Source: Legionella steigerwaltii (GTDB lineage Bacteria; Pseudomonadota; Gammaproteobacteria; Legionellales; Legionellaceae). From it: 64,000 bases of DNA. The notes below the pieces were generated by a model, which saw nothing but the letters and a program-made list of their open reading frames with translations, was not told the origin of the DNA and did no database searches. The DNA lies in assembly GCF_001468065.1 (NCBI RefSeq), contig NZ_LNYZ01000029.1, positions 17,908 through 81,907 of the forward strand, written 5' to 3'. The translations under genes and the position numbers were made by a program. Positions 1-9,117 of the stretch are shown here, piece by piece (the stretch's first letter is position 1; each line of letters begins with the position of its first letter).

Positions 1-1086
1 ATTTTCCACATCACGTTGATTTTTACTGGAACTCATATCGATGAAATCGATAACAACTAAGCCACCTAAATCACGTAGACGTAACTGACGAGCAATTTCG
101 TCGGCTGCTTCGATATTTGTATTGAATGCTGTTGCTTCAATATCTGCTCCGCCAGTTGCTTTAGCTGAGTTGACATCAATTGAAACCAGGGCTTCAGTTC
201 TGTCGATCACCAAAGCACCTCCAGATGGCAACATAACCTGCCGTTGGTATGCAGTTTCTATCTGACTTTCGATTTGATAGAAATTAAACAAAGGGATGCT
301 GCTGTTATAGAGCTTCAAGTTAGGTAAGAATTCTGGTTTTACTCGCTCAATATATTGCTTGGCTTTAATATAAGAAATCTGATCGTCGATGATGATTTCG
401 CTGATAGACTTACGCAAATTATCACGAATGGAACGAATGATGACATCCCCTTCTTGATGAATCAATGAAGGTGCAAGTTCTGTGTTATAAGCCTGTTTGA
501 TAGACTGCCATTGATTACACAGCATATCCAGGTCATCTTGTAATTCTTCTTGGCTTTTGCCTACTCCCGCTGTACGGATAATTAGTCCCATGTCCTCGGG
601 CAAAGTCAGTGCATTGAGTGTTTCACGCAGTTCATCACGTTCTTCACCTTCGATACGTCTTGATATGCCGCCAGAACGAGGATTATTAGGCATAAGAACA
701 AGGTAGCAACCTGCTAATGTAATATAAGTAGTCAGTGCAGCTCCTTTGCTGCCCCGTTCTTCTTTGTCAACCTGGACTAGCAATTCCTGACCTTCACGGA
801 TTAATGAGGTGATTGGTGGTTTTTCATCGCCAAATTCTTCAGGATTTTTGCTTAAATATTCAGGTGCAATTTCTTTAAGAGGCAAGAAGCCTTGGCGTTT
901 AGAGCCGTACTCTACAAAAACAGCATCGAGACTTGGTTCTCGTCTCGTGACAGTTGCTTTATAAATATTCCCCTTTTTTTTCATTTCACCAGGACATTCG
1001 ATATCCAGGTCAAACAAATAACGGTCTTTAATAAGTGCAACACGAACTTCCTCAGTTTGCATTGCATTGATTAACATTTTTTCCAT
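1..1086 (-). CDS. rne: Ribonuclease E, N-terminal catalytic part (cut by window edge)
   Basis: Endoribonuclease of mRNA decay and rRNA/tRNA processing. Only the first 362 residues are present; the gene runs off the left edge. The ATG at 1086 gives [18 protein letters not shown], the usual family start, followed by an S1 RNA-binding region (about residues 39-120). The two metal-binding aspartates of the DNase I-like subdomain are visible: D304 in [12 protein letters not shown] and D347 in VIDFIDM, each one position off the E. coli numbering (D303, D346). The gene is divergent from rluC, a common gammaproteobacterial arrangement. The C-terminal degradosome scaffold is outside the window, so RNase E versus RNase G rests on the rluC context and the close match in the catalytic core. 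Confidence 0.95.
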   Translation of the reverse strand, partial: MEKMLINAMQTEEVRVALIKDRYLFDLDIECPGEMKKKGNIYKATVTRREPSLDAVFVEYGSKRQGFLPLKEIAPEYLSKNPEEFGDEKPPITSLIREGQELLVQVDKEERGSKGAALTTYITLAGCYLVLMPNNPRSGGISRRIEGEERDELRETLNALTLPEDMGLIIRTAGVGKSQEELQDDLDMLCNQWQSIKQAYNTELAPSLIHQEGDVIIRSIRDNLRKSISEIIIDDQISYIKAKQYIERVKPEFLPNLKLYNSSIPLFNFYQIESQIETAYQRQVMLPSGGALVIDRTEALVSIDVNSAKATGGADIEATAFNTNIEAADEIARQLRLRDLGGLVVIDFIDMSSSKNQRDVEN

Positions 1087-1129
1087 CTGTTACCCCATAA
1101 TTTAGGGCGCCGTCATTTAAGCTGAAACA

Positions 1130-1232
1130 GGGGCTGTTTACATTTCTACTATCTTGGCCAAACTTGCTTGATTTTCTGCATTTCGATGCTCACATACTAT
1201 ATGTATGCTGCGCTTCGGTGTTCGGAAATCAT
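1130..1232. repeat. Hairpin repeat family, copy 1 (degenerate stem)
   Basis: The element starts with GGGGCTGTTTACATTTCTAC, carries TTGGC-N4-CTTGC, and has a core at 1187-1213 (TGCTCACATAC...GTATGCTGCGC) nearly identical to the loop of the copy at 49567-49592. The flanks of the core pair only partly. Relatives in this window are at 11166-11251, 39344-39398, 49521-49640 and 51930-52046. It lies in the rne leader. Confidence 0.6.
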
Positions 1233-1846
1233 ACCAGTTTTGCTAGTGAAATATAAAAAAACCCTAATATAAGGCTCAAAATACCTTAGAGGTTCAATTG
1301 GATTTACTGATATTTCTACGCTTTTGGCTGATGTCTGGATTTTCTGTGCTTCGTGGCACACGTCTGCATGCTTTGTTGCAATGTTTGAAAATCCGGGAGG
1401 GTTGCCGCAAGTCGGAAATTGATCAGTAGCACCTGGTATTGAACAATAAGCGATGTGATCTTTATGCGAGCCCATAGCCTTATAAACAGACTTTACGCGT
1501 GCTCCCTGTTCAACAGTTCTTTCGTGCATTTGTTTTTCTGCTGCGAGTTTCGAAAGAGGTCTAATGAGAGGTGCATACTGTGAAATATACTGGTTACAAA
1601 TCAAACGGGTTGAAATAGGTAGCCAACGGCGTGCGAAAGCCCTGAAATAATTCGTAATCGGTATAAAGCATGTCTGGCATGCGTAGGTTTCTGTCAAAAA
1701 TATGCTCAATTTATCTCTGGCATTGGGTCGCTTCCTTATATCTTTATGCTTAAATGGAAGCGCTATTTTTATGTAACTCAATCATTCATTTAGATGGGCC
1801 AAGGCTCAACTTCCTCAATGATTAGCATATACTTTAAAGTAAATAG

Positions 1847-1877
1847 TTACGCTTTTTTTATTTAAATGCGTTATAAT
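1847..1877 (+). promoter_or_regulatory. Possible rluC promoter
   Basis: A perfect -10 box TATAAT lies at 1872-1877. The best -35 candidate is TTACGC at 1847-1852, with a rather long 19-nt spacer. It is about 80 nt upstream of the chosen rluC start. Only the -10 box is convincing. Confidence 0.4.
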
Positions 1878-1954
1878 TCGGTTGCATGGAAATTTTCCCA
1901 CGCTATAGGTGATCATATCAAAAAAATCACGTCCAGCAAACAGGTTTATTGACA

Positions 1955-2911
1955 ATGAGTGAAGTTAGTTATAGAGAAATCAGTAATGAAGAAGAAGGAC
2001 AACGTCTGGATAATTACTTAATTCGTATTTTAAAGGGTGTCCCCAAAAGCCATATCTATAGAATTATACGTGGCGGTGAGGTTCGAGTTAATAAAAAAAG
2101 AGCGCAAATTAATTCACGATTGTATGCTGGAGATAGTATTCGTATTCCTCCAATTCGCGTGTCTGAATCAAAAGAAGTCTTTGTGGGTGATGCTTTGGCT
2201 AAGCGACTGAAAGAGTGCATCATTTTTGAAGATTCTTGTTTCCTGGTAATTAACAAACCAGCAGGTATTGCTGTTCATGGTGGAAGTGGCTTGAGTCTTG
2301 GAGTAATCGAAGCGTTGAGAAAGACCAGACACGATTTAGCATACTTGGAGCTGATCCACCGCCTTGATAAGGAAACTTCGGGGTGTCTTTTATTAGCAAA
2401 AAAAAGAAGTACTTTGAGGGCCATGCATGCATTACTTGAGTCGCGTGAGGTGCAAAAAACTTATTGGACGTTATTGACTCATCGCTGGGAAGGTAAAAAA
2501 CAAGTGACTGTTCGGGCTGCACTTGAAAAAAATACTTTAAAATCAGGTGAACGTATTGTATCCGTTAAAGAAGAAGGGAAAGCTTCTGAAACACGATTTA
2601 AACTTCTTGAAAACTATCAACAGGCATGTTGGGTTGAGGCCAGTCCTAAAACTGGGCGTACACACCAAATCCGCGTACATAGCGCGCATTTAGGCCATGT
2701 TATAGTCGGAGATAAAAAATATGGATCACTTGCAGGAGAAGTAGAAGGGATAGATAATCAGCATCAACGTCTTTTTTTACACGCACGGTCCATTCAATTT
2801 GAATTGAATGGCACAAAGCATTTGTTTCAAGCTGATGCAGACAACCATTTTTCTACCGCACTAAAACTATTACGTGCGAGGAGCGTAGTGAGCAATGAGC
2901 AATCCATATGA
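1955..2911 (+). CDS. rluC: 23S rRNA pseudouridine synthase RluC
   Basis: Isomerises uridines in 23S rRNA (positions 955/2504/2580 in E. coli numbering). An N-terminal S4 RNA-binding domain (LDNYLIRILKGVPKSHIYRI and after) precedes the RluA-type catalytic domain with the signature IHRLDKETSG; the Asp is the catalytic residue. A further motif, KTGRTHQIRVHSAHLGHVIVGD, is typical of the family. The frame is open from a TTG at 1949, but the ATG at 1955 (MSEVSYREI) is the more ordinary start. About 318 residues, normal for RluC. The 3' end overlaps the next gene by 17 nt, so the two are probably co-transcribed. RluC rather than RluD is preferred because of the divergent rne neighbour. Confidence 0.9.
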   Translation: MSEVSYREISNEEEGQRLDNYLIRILKGVPKSHIYRIIRGGEVRVNKKRAQINSRLYAGDSIRIPPIRVSESKEVFVGDALAKRLKECIIFEDSCFLVINKPAGIAVHGGSGLSLGVIEALRKTRHDLAYLELIHRLDKETSGCLLLAKKRSTLRAMHALLESREVQKTYWTLLTHRWEGKKQVTVRAALEKNTLKSGERIVSVKEEGKASETRFKLLENYQQACWVEASPKTGRTHQIRVHSAHLGHVIVGDKKYGSLAGEVEGIDNQHQRLFLHARSIQFELNGTKHLFQADADNHFSTALKLLRARSVVSNEQSI

Positions 2912-3560
2912 TTTAGTAGTATTTGACTGGGAAGGTACTATTGCGGATACTTTAGGGATCGTTTTACATGTTGTTGCTACAGAAGCGAATTTGCTGGGAT
3001 TTGGTGATTTTGATCCTCACCAAGCGAGAAAATTTGTTGACTTGGGTTTGGTACAGGCTTTGAAAAAAACATATCCTCATTTGACTGCGCCACAACATCA
3101 ACAATTATTACAAGCAGTACAATTGGCTATGCATTCTCGTTCTTCAGATGTATGTTTGATGCCTGGAGTACGTGAACTGATCTATCAATTACATGAAGCC
3201 AGGATAAACCTGGCAGTTGCAACCAACAAAGGACATCAATCCTTGTTTCGGGCCTTACAAGCTGCTGGGCTTGATAAATTATTTAAAGTAACTCGTTCTG
3301 CAGGACAAGTACCAGCAAAACCTTGCCCACAAATGTTGGAAGAAATTATTGAAGAATACGGTGGAACTGCAGCTACGACCTTGATGATAGGTGATTCACT
3401 TACTGATATGGAAATGGCAAAGAGTGTCCAAGTAACCGCTGTAGGGGTAGATATTTATCATCAACAAGAAGAAGCTGTTCTTAAAGCAGCTGGAGCAGTA
3501 GCAGTATTTGATGATTATAAACAGGTAGCGGATTTTTTAAATTTGTCCAAAGGTAGCTAA
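2895..3560 (+). CDS. HAD-superfamily hydrolase (phosphoglycolate phosphatase-like)
   Basis: A haloacid dehalogenase-fold phosphatase of 221 residues, of the type often found behind rluC. Motif I is VVFDWEGTIADT with nucleophile D11. Motif II is in AVATNKG, the motif III lysine is in KPCPQML, and motif IV is GDSLTDMEMA. An alpha-helical cap lies between motifs I and II, as in subclass IA. Oddly, motif I has Glu13 where the family normally has the general acid/base Asp (DxD). The ATG overlaps the end of rluC by 17 nt, suggesting translational coupling. The substrate cannot be told from sequence. Confidence 0.82.
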   Translation: MSNPYDLVVFDWEGTIADTLGIVLHVVATEANLLGFGDFDPHQARKFVDLGLVQALKKTYPHLTAPQHQQLLQAVQLAMHSRSSDVCLMPGVRELIYQLHEARINLAVATNKGHQSLFRALQAAGLDKLFKVTRSAGQVPAKPCPQMLEEIIEEYGGTAATTLMIGDSLTDMEMAKSVQVTAVGVDIYHQQEEAVLKAAGAVAVFDDYKQVADFLNLSKGS

Positions 3561-3734
3561 CTGTTTGGTGCAGATGAAGTTGTATAGCATAAGTTAAGTG
3601 TTCTGATCATCCCTGCAGGGTGGTTTAAGCAGTAGAATTTTACTTTGCCCCATAAACAGGCTTAGGTTTAATTTTTCGCTACACATAGGATGGGAGTTGC
3701 TTTATTTAGTTATATGTAAAGGGAGTATCAAACG

Positions 3735-4298
3735 TTGAGTACATTAACCAGTTTGCCAAATTTATTAACTTTACTGCGTATCGTGTTGATTCCGGTATTT
3801 GTTATCGTATTTTATTTACCGTTTTCATTCGCGCATATGTTGGCAGCAAGTATTTTTGCTGCGGCTAGCTTTACGGATTGGTTAGATGGTTATTTGGCAC
3901 GCAAACTTAAAATGATGTCTCCTTTTGGTGCTTTTCTTGATCCTGTTGCCGATAAGTTACTGGTTTCTACAAGTTTATTGTTGCTCGTAGGTGCTAAGGA
4001 AATTAATTACATTACTATTCCGGCTATTGTAATTGTTGGACGTGAAATTGTTATTTCGGCATTACGCGAATGGATGGCCGAAATTGGCCGACGTGCAAGT
4101 GTAACCGTTGGTTATGTTGGTAAGATAAAAACTTTTTTACAAATGATCGCCTTATTTTTATTGTTAGCTTTTAATTCGTTAGATACTTGGGGTGGTATTT
4201 TCGGTTTTGTCTTACTTTATGTGGCTGCAATTTTAACGATTTGGTCGATGATTATTTACTTGGCAATTGCTTGGCCAGAATTAACGAAAAAAAATTAA
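3735..4298 (+). CDS. pgsA: CDP-diacylglycerol--glycerol-3-phosphate 3-phosphatidyltransferase
   Basis: Makes phosphatidylglycerophosphate, the committed step to phosphatidylglycerol and cardiolipin, in the inner membrane. It carries the CDP-alcohol phosphotransferase signature D-G-x2-A-R-x8-G-x3-D-x3-D in WLDGYLARKLKMMSPFGAFLD and the following PVADK. Several hydrophobic helices cover the rest; 187 residues is the normal length. Translation probably starts at TTG 3735, preceded by GGGAG about 9 nt upstream; no ATG lies in a better place (next residues STLTSLPNLLTLLRI). tRNA genes follow directly with their own promoter. Confidence 0.93.
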   Translation: MSTLTSLPNLLTLLRIVLIPVFVIVFYLPFSFAHMLAASIFAAASFTDWLDGYLARKLKMMSPFGAFLDPVADKLLVSTSLLLLVGAKEINYITIPAIVIVGREIVISALREWMAEIGRRASVTVGYVGKIKTFLQMIALFLLLAFNSLDTWGGIFGFVLLYVAAILTIWSMIIYLAIAWPELTKKN

Positions 4299-4306
4299 TT
4301 TTATTA

Positions 4307-4334
4307 TTGACAGGGTGTTAAATTTCGGTAGAAT
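4307..4334 (+). promoter_or_regulatory. Sigma-70 promoter of the tRNA-Gly gene
   Basis: TTGACA at 4307-4312, a 16-nt spacer and TAGAAT at 4329-4334, ending 16 nt before the mature tRNA-Gly 5' end. The stretch after the -10 box is GC-rich, as is typical of stable-RNA promoters. Confidence 0.75.
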
Positions 4335-4350
4335 CACACCCCGTAGAGAC

Positions 4351-4426
<76 letters not shown>

Positions 4427-4430
4427 AATT

Positions 4431-4459
4431 AAAGCGACAAAGAAAGTCGCTTTTTTTTT
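4431..4459 (+). terminator. Rho-independent terminator after tRNA-Gly
   Basis: AAAGCGAC (4431-4438) and GTCGCTTT (4446-4453) form a stem with a 7-nt loop, followed by a run of T. It separates tRNA-Gly from the downstream tRNA-Cys and tRNA-Leu genes. Confidence 0.85.
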
Positions 4460-4498
4460 AGAGCTTAAAGACATAGACGTATTAGAAGTATCAAATGA

Positions 4499-4572
4499 GG
4501 CTGTGTGGCAGAGTGGTCATGCAGCGGCCTGCAAAGCCGTGTACGCCGGTTCGATTCCGGCCTCAGCCTCCA
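4499..4572 (+). tRNA. tRNA-Cys (anticodon GCA)
   Basis: A 74-nt cloverleaf with a CTGCAAA anticodon loop and an encoded CCA. The T arm is GCCGG-TTCGATT-CCGGC. The acceptor stem GGCTGTG/CTCAGCC has six pairs and one T6-T67 mismatch. The discriminator is T, the normal identity element for cysteine. Confidence 0.94.
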
Positions 4573-4582
4573 TAACTCGATT

Positions 4583-4671
4583 GCCCAGGTGGCGAAACAG
4601 GTAGACGCAAGGGACTTAAAATCCCTCGGAGCTTAACCTCCGTGCCGGTTCGATTCCGGCCCTGGGCACCA
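4583..4671 (+). tRNA. tRNA-Leu (anticodon TAA)
   Basis: An 89-nt class II tRNA. The acceptor stem GCCCAGG pairs with CCTGGGC, followed by discriminator A and an encoded CCA. The anticodon loop CTTAAAA contains TAA, and a long variable arm (CGGAGCTTAACCTCCG) is present. It lies 10 nt downstream of tRNA-Cys, so the two are probably one transcript. Confidence 0.96.
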
Positions 4672-4680
4672 ATCATCCAA

Positions 4681-5100
4681 TTATTCTGTTGCAAATAAGA
4701 TTAAAGCAAGAATCGCAAAAACCATCCCTAGCCCATGCTTTACGGTTAAGCCTTGTTTGAGAAATATAACGCATAACAACAAAGTAATCATAGGATACAT
4801 GGATGTGACGAGCACCACAGGCATTGTAGGTCCATTCCGTAATGCCAAAATGAAAAAAATACAGGCGATACCACTCGCCAAACCGTTCAATAAACCATAG
4901 GTCCCTCCTCTGGGGCAAAGATCCGGTTTAAAATCTAGTAATATCAAGGCGATGACCCCTGAAATTAATACGCCTATGCTTGAATAAAACGTGATGGACA
5001 AAGGATTAATAAAACTTGATGCTCTTGTGCCCCAATATCCCCAGGCGCCATAAAGACATAAAGCAATGAGTGAAGGATAATACCAAGAGCTAGGATTCAT
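4681..5100 (-). CDS. Half-size EamA/DMT-family membrane transporter
   Basis: A small integral membrane protein (139 residues) with one EamA repeat of about five transmembrane helices, as in drug/metabolite transporter half-proteins that work as dimers. Hydrophobic segments include LIALCLYGAWGYWG, ITFYSSIGVLISGVIALIL, ASGIACIFFILAL, MPVVLVTSMYPMITLLLCVIF and the C-terminal LGMVFAILALILF. The frame is open upstream to 5121, but the ATG at 5100 (MNPSSWYY) has AAGGTAA 5-6 nt upstream and is preferred. The 3' end points at the tRNA-Leu gene, convergent and only 9 nt apart. The substrate is unknown. Confidence 0.8.
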   Translation of the reverse strand: MNPSSWYYPSLIALCLYGAWGYWGTRASSFINPLSITFYSSIGVLISGVIALILLDFKPDLCPRGGTYGLLNGLASGIACIFFILALRNGPTMPVVLVTSMYPMITLLLCVIFLKQGLTVKHGLGMVFAILALILFATE

Positions 5101-5209
5101 ACAAATTACCTTACCTGACAACAGGTTTTACATAGTGTTTATATAGAATACCCGGTAGTTTATTAAAATAATACCCTCATGAGCTACCTTCCTGGGTGCT
5201 ATAGAACAT

Positions 5210-5310
5210 TGTAGCCTGGGTGAAGCGCAGCGGAACCCAGGGTTGAAATCTCATTCATGTTTAGAATTCTGTTTCGAATCCCGGGTCCGCTGCGCTTCAC
5301 CCAGGCTACA
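5210..5310. repeat. REP-like palindrome, paired arms
   Basis: Left arm TGTAGCCTGGGTGAAGCGCA onward and its near-exact reverse complement at 5279-5310, with a unique spacer of about 37 nt. It is one of about ten relatives in this window, all in gaps between genes. Confidence 0.85.
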
Positions 5311-5322
5311 ACTACCATACGT

Positions 5323-6840
5323 TTAGCTAGGAGTAGCTTGATGACTGACTTGATAATCCATTTCTCTTTGTTTTTCTAACCAATCAACTAATCGAGGACG
5401 GAATGTTTTAAAAAACAAGTAAAACCGATTGGAGGTACGAATTTGAGCTCGTTCGTCACTTTGATACAAATCCATCACCTCATCAGAGTTAGTTAATTTT
5501 AAATTTAAAGCAATTTTCTCTGCATGAAAGGCAATATCGGTTAAGGCACAATTGTGTAGTTTGAAATTATCTTCAATAATTTCAGACCCTCCCTCTATTT
5601 TAAAATCTGCGAGTATAAATTGATGTTTTGAGAAATAGATGCTGTTTTTTCCATTTGTTGCTTTTAACTCCTCCTTGGCACCTGCAGCAATAAGTTCCGT
5701 AGCCAAATCATCGAAATGATAAAATCTCGCCCAATGAAGCGCTGTCATCCCATGGTGATCCGCCTGATTTACATCACAGCCTAACTCGCGCATTCGTGAC
5801 AAAATAAGCTGCGCAGATTGTTTATCAGCCAGCTTGCATGCTAATACCAAGGCGGTATTATCATAAGAGGTTGCTAAAAGGAATTTGGCGTTCGCTAAAT
5901 GCAATGCTTGGTTCAGACTAAAAAGATTACGTTGAATAACCGCTAGGTGTAATGGGGTGTTTGTAGTCACCACATCATCAAAACTGCTTTCTTCAAGAAG
6001 AGACAGTTGACAATATGGGGGGAGCTTTTCTAATGTTTCTTGGCAGGATTTGGCTGACCGTAGTTCTTCACTATAGACTGAGAAAAAAATCTTAAGCGCG
6101 TCTAACTGATGTAACAAAGGCAGGGTGTACTCCAAAATTTGCGGTTTCAGCAAATCATTTTGTTGTAAATAAATCAGCAGGGATTGAAGATTCTCTATGC
6201 TTTTTTTATTTTTTAGTTGGGGTAGCATTGCTGCTATTATTTCATTTTGTAACAGCTTGAATTTGTCTAAATAGTTAAAAAATAATTCGAGGGCTTGAAG
6301 ATCCTCTGTTGAAGGATAAGTAGCGCTCAATAGTTTTGCTACTAAGGGAATTAATTCGTGCGGCAGTTTTTTACAAAGTCCAAATAAGTCAAAAGCTAAA
6401 TACCAGGCGCTGTGTTCCTCCACATAACTATCCTCTCTTTCTCTCATAGCAAAACGAAGTGGAGTCAGATGTGTCATGTCGAAATAGCGTACAAGCTTAT
6501 CATTTTGAGCTAAAAGACAGACGATATCATAAATTCTATCATCTCGTTCAGGAGCCATCCCAATTGCTTTAATTAGAGCTTTTCGTGTTTCAGGGGGCGT
6601 TTCTTTATCCGCAAATAGTTGCAGAGCCCTAATCGGATTAGAAAAATGTTTTGCTTTAATGAATGAAACTAAGTGAATGAAATCAGTTAGCTGATCGAGT
6701 GCTCTTCCTCCAGAAACAGTACGAAGCTCCTCGTCTAATGCTGCATTAATTTCATCAAAACGAACATGAGGTGTGTTAATTAAGGCCGTAAGCTTATCAC
6801 TAAGAATGATTTTTTGGACCTCGAGGCGTGATGAAGCCAT
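5323..6840 (-). CDS. Ankyrin-repeat protein, candidate Dot/Icm effector
   Basis: A 505-residue protein with no signal peptide or membrane segment. The N-terminal 290 residues are helical and not recognised. Three ankyrin repeats follow: about residues 295-325 (NTPLHLAVIQRN), 327-358 (NTALVLACKLADKQSAQLIL) and 363-393 (HGMTALHWARFYHFDDLATE). A C-terminal region of about 110 residues ends in WLEKQREMDYQVSHQATPS, which is charged, as many Dot/Icm substrates are. ATG 6840 has AAGGA 6-7 nt upstream. It stands alone between two repeat-rich gaps. Ankyrin proteins are a frequent Legionella effector class, but translocation is inferred only from family and genus; I cannot assign it to a named Ank/LegA protein. 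Confidence 0.8.
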   Translation of the reverse strand: MASSRLEVQKIILSDKLTALINTPHVRFDEINAALDEELRTVSGGRALDQLTDFIHLVSFIKAKHFSNPIRALQLFADKETPPETRKALIKAIGMAPERDDRIYDIVCLLAQNDKLVRYFDMTHLTPLRFAMREREDSYVEEHSAWYLAFDLFGLCKKLPHELIPLVAKLLSATYPSTEDLQALELFFNYLDKFKLLQNEIIAAMLPQLKNKKSIENLQSLLIYLQQNDLLKPQILEYTLPLLHQLDALKIFFSVYSEELRSAKSCQETLEKLPPYCQLSLLEESSFDDVVTTNTPLHLAVIQRNLFSLNQALHLANAKFLLATSYDNTALVLACKLADKQSAQLILSRMRELGCDVNQADHHGMTALHWARFYHFDDLATELIAAGAKEELKATNGKNSIYFSKHQFILADFKIEGGSEIIEDNFKLHNCALTDIAFHAEKIALNLKLTNSDEVMDLYQSDERAQIRTSNRFYLFFKTFRPRLVDWLEKQREMDYQVSHQATPS

Positions 6841-7120
6841 GATGATTCCTTACTAAGTCAAATATTGGTTTCCTTGATGAATCATATTGCTTTTAATAAA
6901 TTAAATCTACAATTTGTAGGATTAATGGTTTTGCAGAGCTTAAGACCTCAGTAGAAATCCATTGTACAGTTTATGATAGTGACTAAATATCCACAAATTT
7001 TGTGGATAAGTATGTGGGTTATCTGATGACGAAACAATAAAATCGCTGAACGGCCTATAGGGTATATCTCTTGAATGATTTTTTCTCTACAATAAGACTT
7101 TAACTAAAGTAAAAGCAATT

Positions 7121-8365
7121 ATGTATAAACCATTAGCTCTTTTTATGGGGTTACGCTATACGCGTTCTCGAAAAAAGAATCATTTTGTTTCTTTTATTTC
7201 TTTGAGTTCCATGCTTGGTATTGGTTTGGGAGTGATGGTTCTTGTTACTGTTTTATCAGTAATGAATGGGTTTGATGAACAAATACATAACCGTTTTTTT
7301 GGTATGGCACCAGAAATTACGGTTTCTGGACCCAACGAACGACTCAATGATTGGCCTGAAGTGGCTAAAAAAATTCAAACAGTTCCTGAAATTAAAGCAT
7401 TAGCTCCTTATGTAGGTGGACAGGGATTAATGGTGCATGAAGGACAGGTTTTACCTATTGTCTTAACGGGAGTATTGCCTGAAAAAGAAGAAACGATGAG
7501 TCATTTGCAAGATAAATTGCTGGCAGGGAGTTTAAGCAATTTAAAAGATTTTGGCATTATCTTAGGTAGAGGTCTCGCAGACAGTATGGGAACGATGATT
7601 GGCGATAAAGTCACCGTGATGATCCCGCAGGCCACAGTGACTCCTGCCGGGATGATTCCTCGTTTTAAGCGATTTACCGTTGTTGGTGTGTTCTCTGCTG
7701 GGACTGGATTTAACTTTGATACAAAGTTGGCATTTATCAATATGGGAGATGCCCAGAAGCTATTACAAATGGGTGATGATGTCACGGGTATCAAAATGAA
7801 AATAGATAACGTGTACCAAGCGCCCGAATTGACTTCTCGATTATCTCATTTGTTAGGTGAAGAATATCAAGTCGGCAATTGGACGCAGCAGTATGGTGCG
7901 TTTTTCCAGGCAGTCAAAATGGAAAAAACGATGATGTTTATGATTTTATTGCTCATTATCGCTGTAGCAGCATTTAATCTGGTCTCTTCTTTGGTAATGG
8001 TTGTTAATGACAAACAAGCAGAAATTGCAATTCTAAGAACGATAGGTGCGACCCCTTCAACCATCTTATGGACGTTTATTGTGCAGGGAATGATGGTAGG
8101 AATTGTTGGTACGTTTTTTGGTTTGCTTGGTGGATTAGTATTGGCTAAAAACGCGACCACAATCGTGAATCATCTGCAAACCTGGTTTCATTTTAAGGTC
8201 TTGTCATCCAGTATTTATTTTGTTGATTATTTACCTTCTAAGATTATGTTGAGCGATCTATGGACAGTTTGTGTTATGGCTTTATTAATGAGCTTCCTTG
8301 CAACAATTTATCCTGCGTGGCGCGCCTCAAAAACAGTGATTGCGGAGGCTTTGCATTATGAGTGA
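7121..8365 (+). CDS. lolC: Lipoprotein-releasing ABC transporter permease LolC/LolE
   Basis: An inner-membrane subunit of the Lol complex, which extracts outer-membrane lipoproteins and hands them to LolA. 414 residues: one N-terminal membrane helix ([24 protein letters not shown]), a long periplasmic domain (about 50-265), then three C-terminal helices of the FtsX/MacB type, including [21 protein letters not shown] and the [21 protein letters not shown] coupling segment. lolD overlaps its 3' end by 8 nt. Only one permease gene is present beside lolD, so the complex may use a LolC/E homodimer (LolF type) or a second permease encoded elsewhere. Confidence 0.92.
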   Translation: MYKPLALFMGLRYTRSRKKNHFVSFISLSSMLGIGLGVMVLVTVLSVMNGFDEQIHNRFFGMAPEITVSGPNERLNDWPEVAKKIQTVPEIKALAPYVGGQGLMVHEGQVLPIVLTGVLPEKEETMSHLQDKLLAGSLSNLKDFGIILGRGLADSMGTMIGDKVTVMIPQATVTPAGMIPRFKRFTVVGVFSAGTGFNFDTKLAFINMGDAQKLLQMGDDVTGIKMKIDNVYQAPELTSRLSHLLGEEYQVGNWTQQYGAFFQAVKMEKTMMFMILLLIIAVAAFNLVSSLVMVVNDKQAEIAILRTIGATPSTILWTFIVQGMMVGIVGTFFGLLGGLVLAKNATTIVNHLQTWFHFKVLSSSIYFVDYLPSKIMLSDLWTVCVMALLMSFLATIYPAWRASKTVIAEALHYE

Positions 8366-9041
8366 TGTTATTTTAAATGCTACAAAACTATGTAAATCAT
8401 ACAACGATGGTGCTTCTAAAGTTGATGTATTACGAGGAATCGATTTGTCCATTGCTAAAGGTGAGCGCTTGGCAATTATTGGTCCTTCAGGATCTGGGAA
8501 AAGCACCTTATTGCATCTAATGGGTGGGCTGGATAAACCAACAAGCGGCGATGTCTTAATTAGGGATGTTAATTGGCAAAAAGTAAATGAAAAGCAACGT
8601 TGCCGATTACGTAATCAAGGTTTGGGATTTATCTACCAGTTTCATCACTTGTTGCCTGAGTTTACCGCTCTTGAAAATGTTTCAATGCCTCTGCTGTTAG
8701 CGGATATCTCAGTGAAGGATGCCACGGCTGAAGCAAGCAAAATGCTGGATGACGTTGGACTGAAAGAGAGAAAAACACATAAACCCGCTCAACTTTCAGG
8801 AGGAGAGCGACAACGGGTTGCCATAGCCCGAGCTTTGGTACATCAACCATACTGCGTATTGGCCGATGAGCCTACAGGTAATCTGGATCAGGCAACTGCA
8901 ACAAAAGTGTTTGATTTAATGTTGGGGTTGAATAGAAAAATGAATACAGCTTTGGTCATTGTGACTCATGATCAGCAGTTGGCAAAACAAATGGATCGAG
9001 TTTTGGTACTGGGAGAAGGTGTTTTATCTGAGTTTCAATAA
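8358..9041 (+). CDS. lolD: Lipoprotein-releasing ABC transporter ATPase LolD
   Basis: The ATPase that drives lipoprotein release by the Lol complex at the cytoplasmic face of the inner membrane. Walker A is GPSGSGKST, the Q-loop region is [16 protein letters not shown], the signature is [15 protein letters not shown], Walker B is [12 protein letters not shown] and the H-loop is IVTHDQQL. The frame is open from 8340, but the ATG at 8358 ([15 protein letters not shown]) has GGAGG 9 nt upstream and matches family N-termini. It overlaps lolC by 8 nt, so the two are translationally coupled. Confidence 0.95.
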   Translation: MSDVILNATKLCKSYNDGASKVDVLRGIDLSIAKGERLAIIGPSGSGKSTLLHLMGGLDKPTSGDVLIRDVNWQKVNEKQRCRLRNQGLGFIYQFHHLLPEFTALENVSMPLLLADISVKDATAEASKMLDDVGLKERKTHKPAQLSGGERQRVAIARALVHQPYCVLADEPTGNLDQATATKVFDLMLGLNRKMNTALVIVTHDQQLAKQMDRVLVLGEGVLSEFQ

Positions 9042-9117
9042 TGTTTATTATGGGATGTTTACCTGAGTTATTGATGTTTCAGATAAGTTTTATCAACAGA
9101 CATAGGAGTTAACAAGA

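Larger units (their letters stand above)
1087..1954. other. Long rne-rluC intergenic region
   Basis: An unusually long gap between the divergent rne and rluC genes. It holds a repeat element next to rne (1130-1232) and a likely rluC promoter near 1847-1877. An open frame of 194 codons (1197-1781, minus strand) lies in the rne leader, but it ends inside the repeat, has no clear ribosome binding site and resembles no family I know. I read the region mainly as rne leader. In E. coli the long rne leader mediates feedback control by RNase E, so a structured leader here would be plausible, but I have not shown it. Confidence 0.4.

Noticed and set aside
1197..1781. A 194-codon open frame on the minus strand in the rne leader
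   Set aside because: No ribosome binding site, its 3' end runs into a dispersed repeat, composition is odd (many Cys/His/Pro) and no family is recognised. It is better explained as leader DNA, though a short unknown gene is not excluded.
6841..7120. PmrA box before the ankyrin gene
   Set aside because: TTTAAT and TTATTAA occur upstream, but not as two half-sites five bases apart, so the match is chance in AT-rich DNA.
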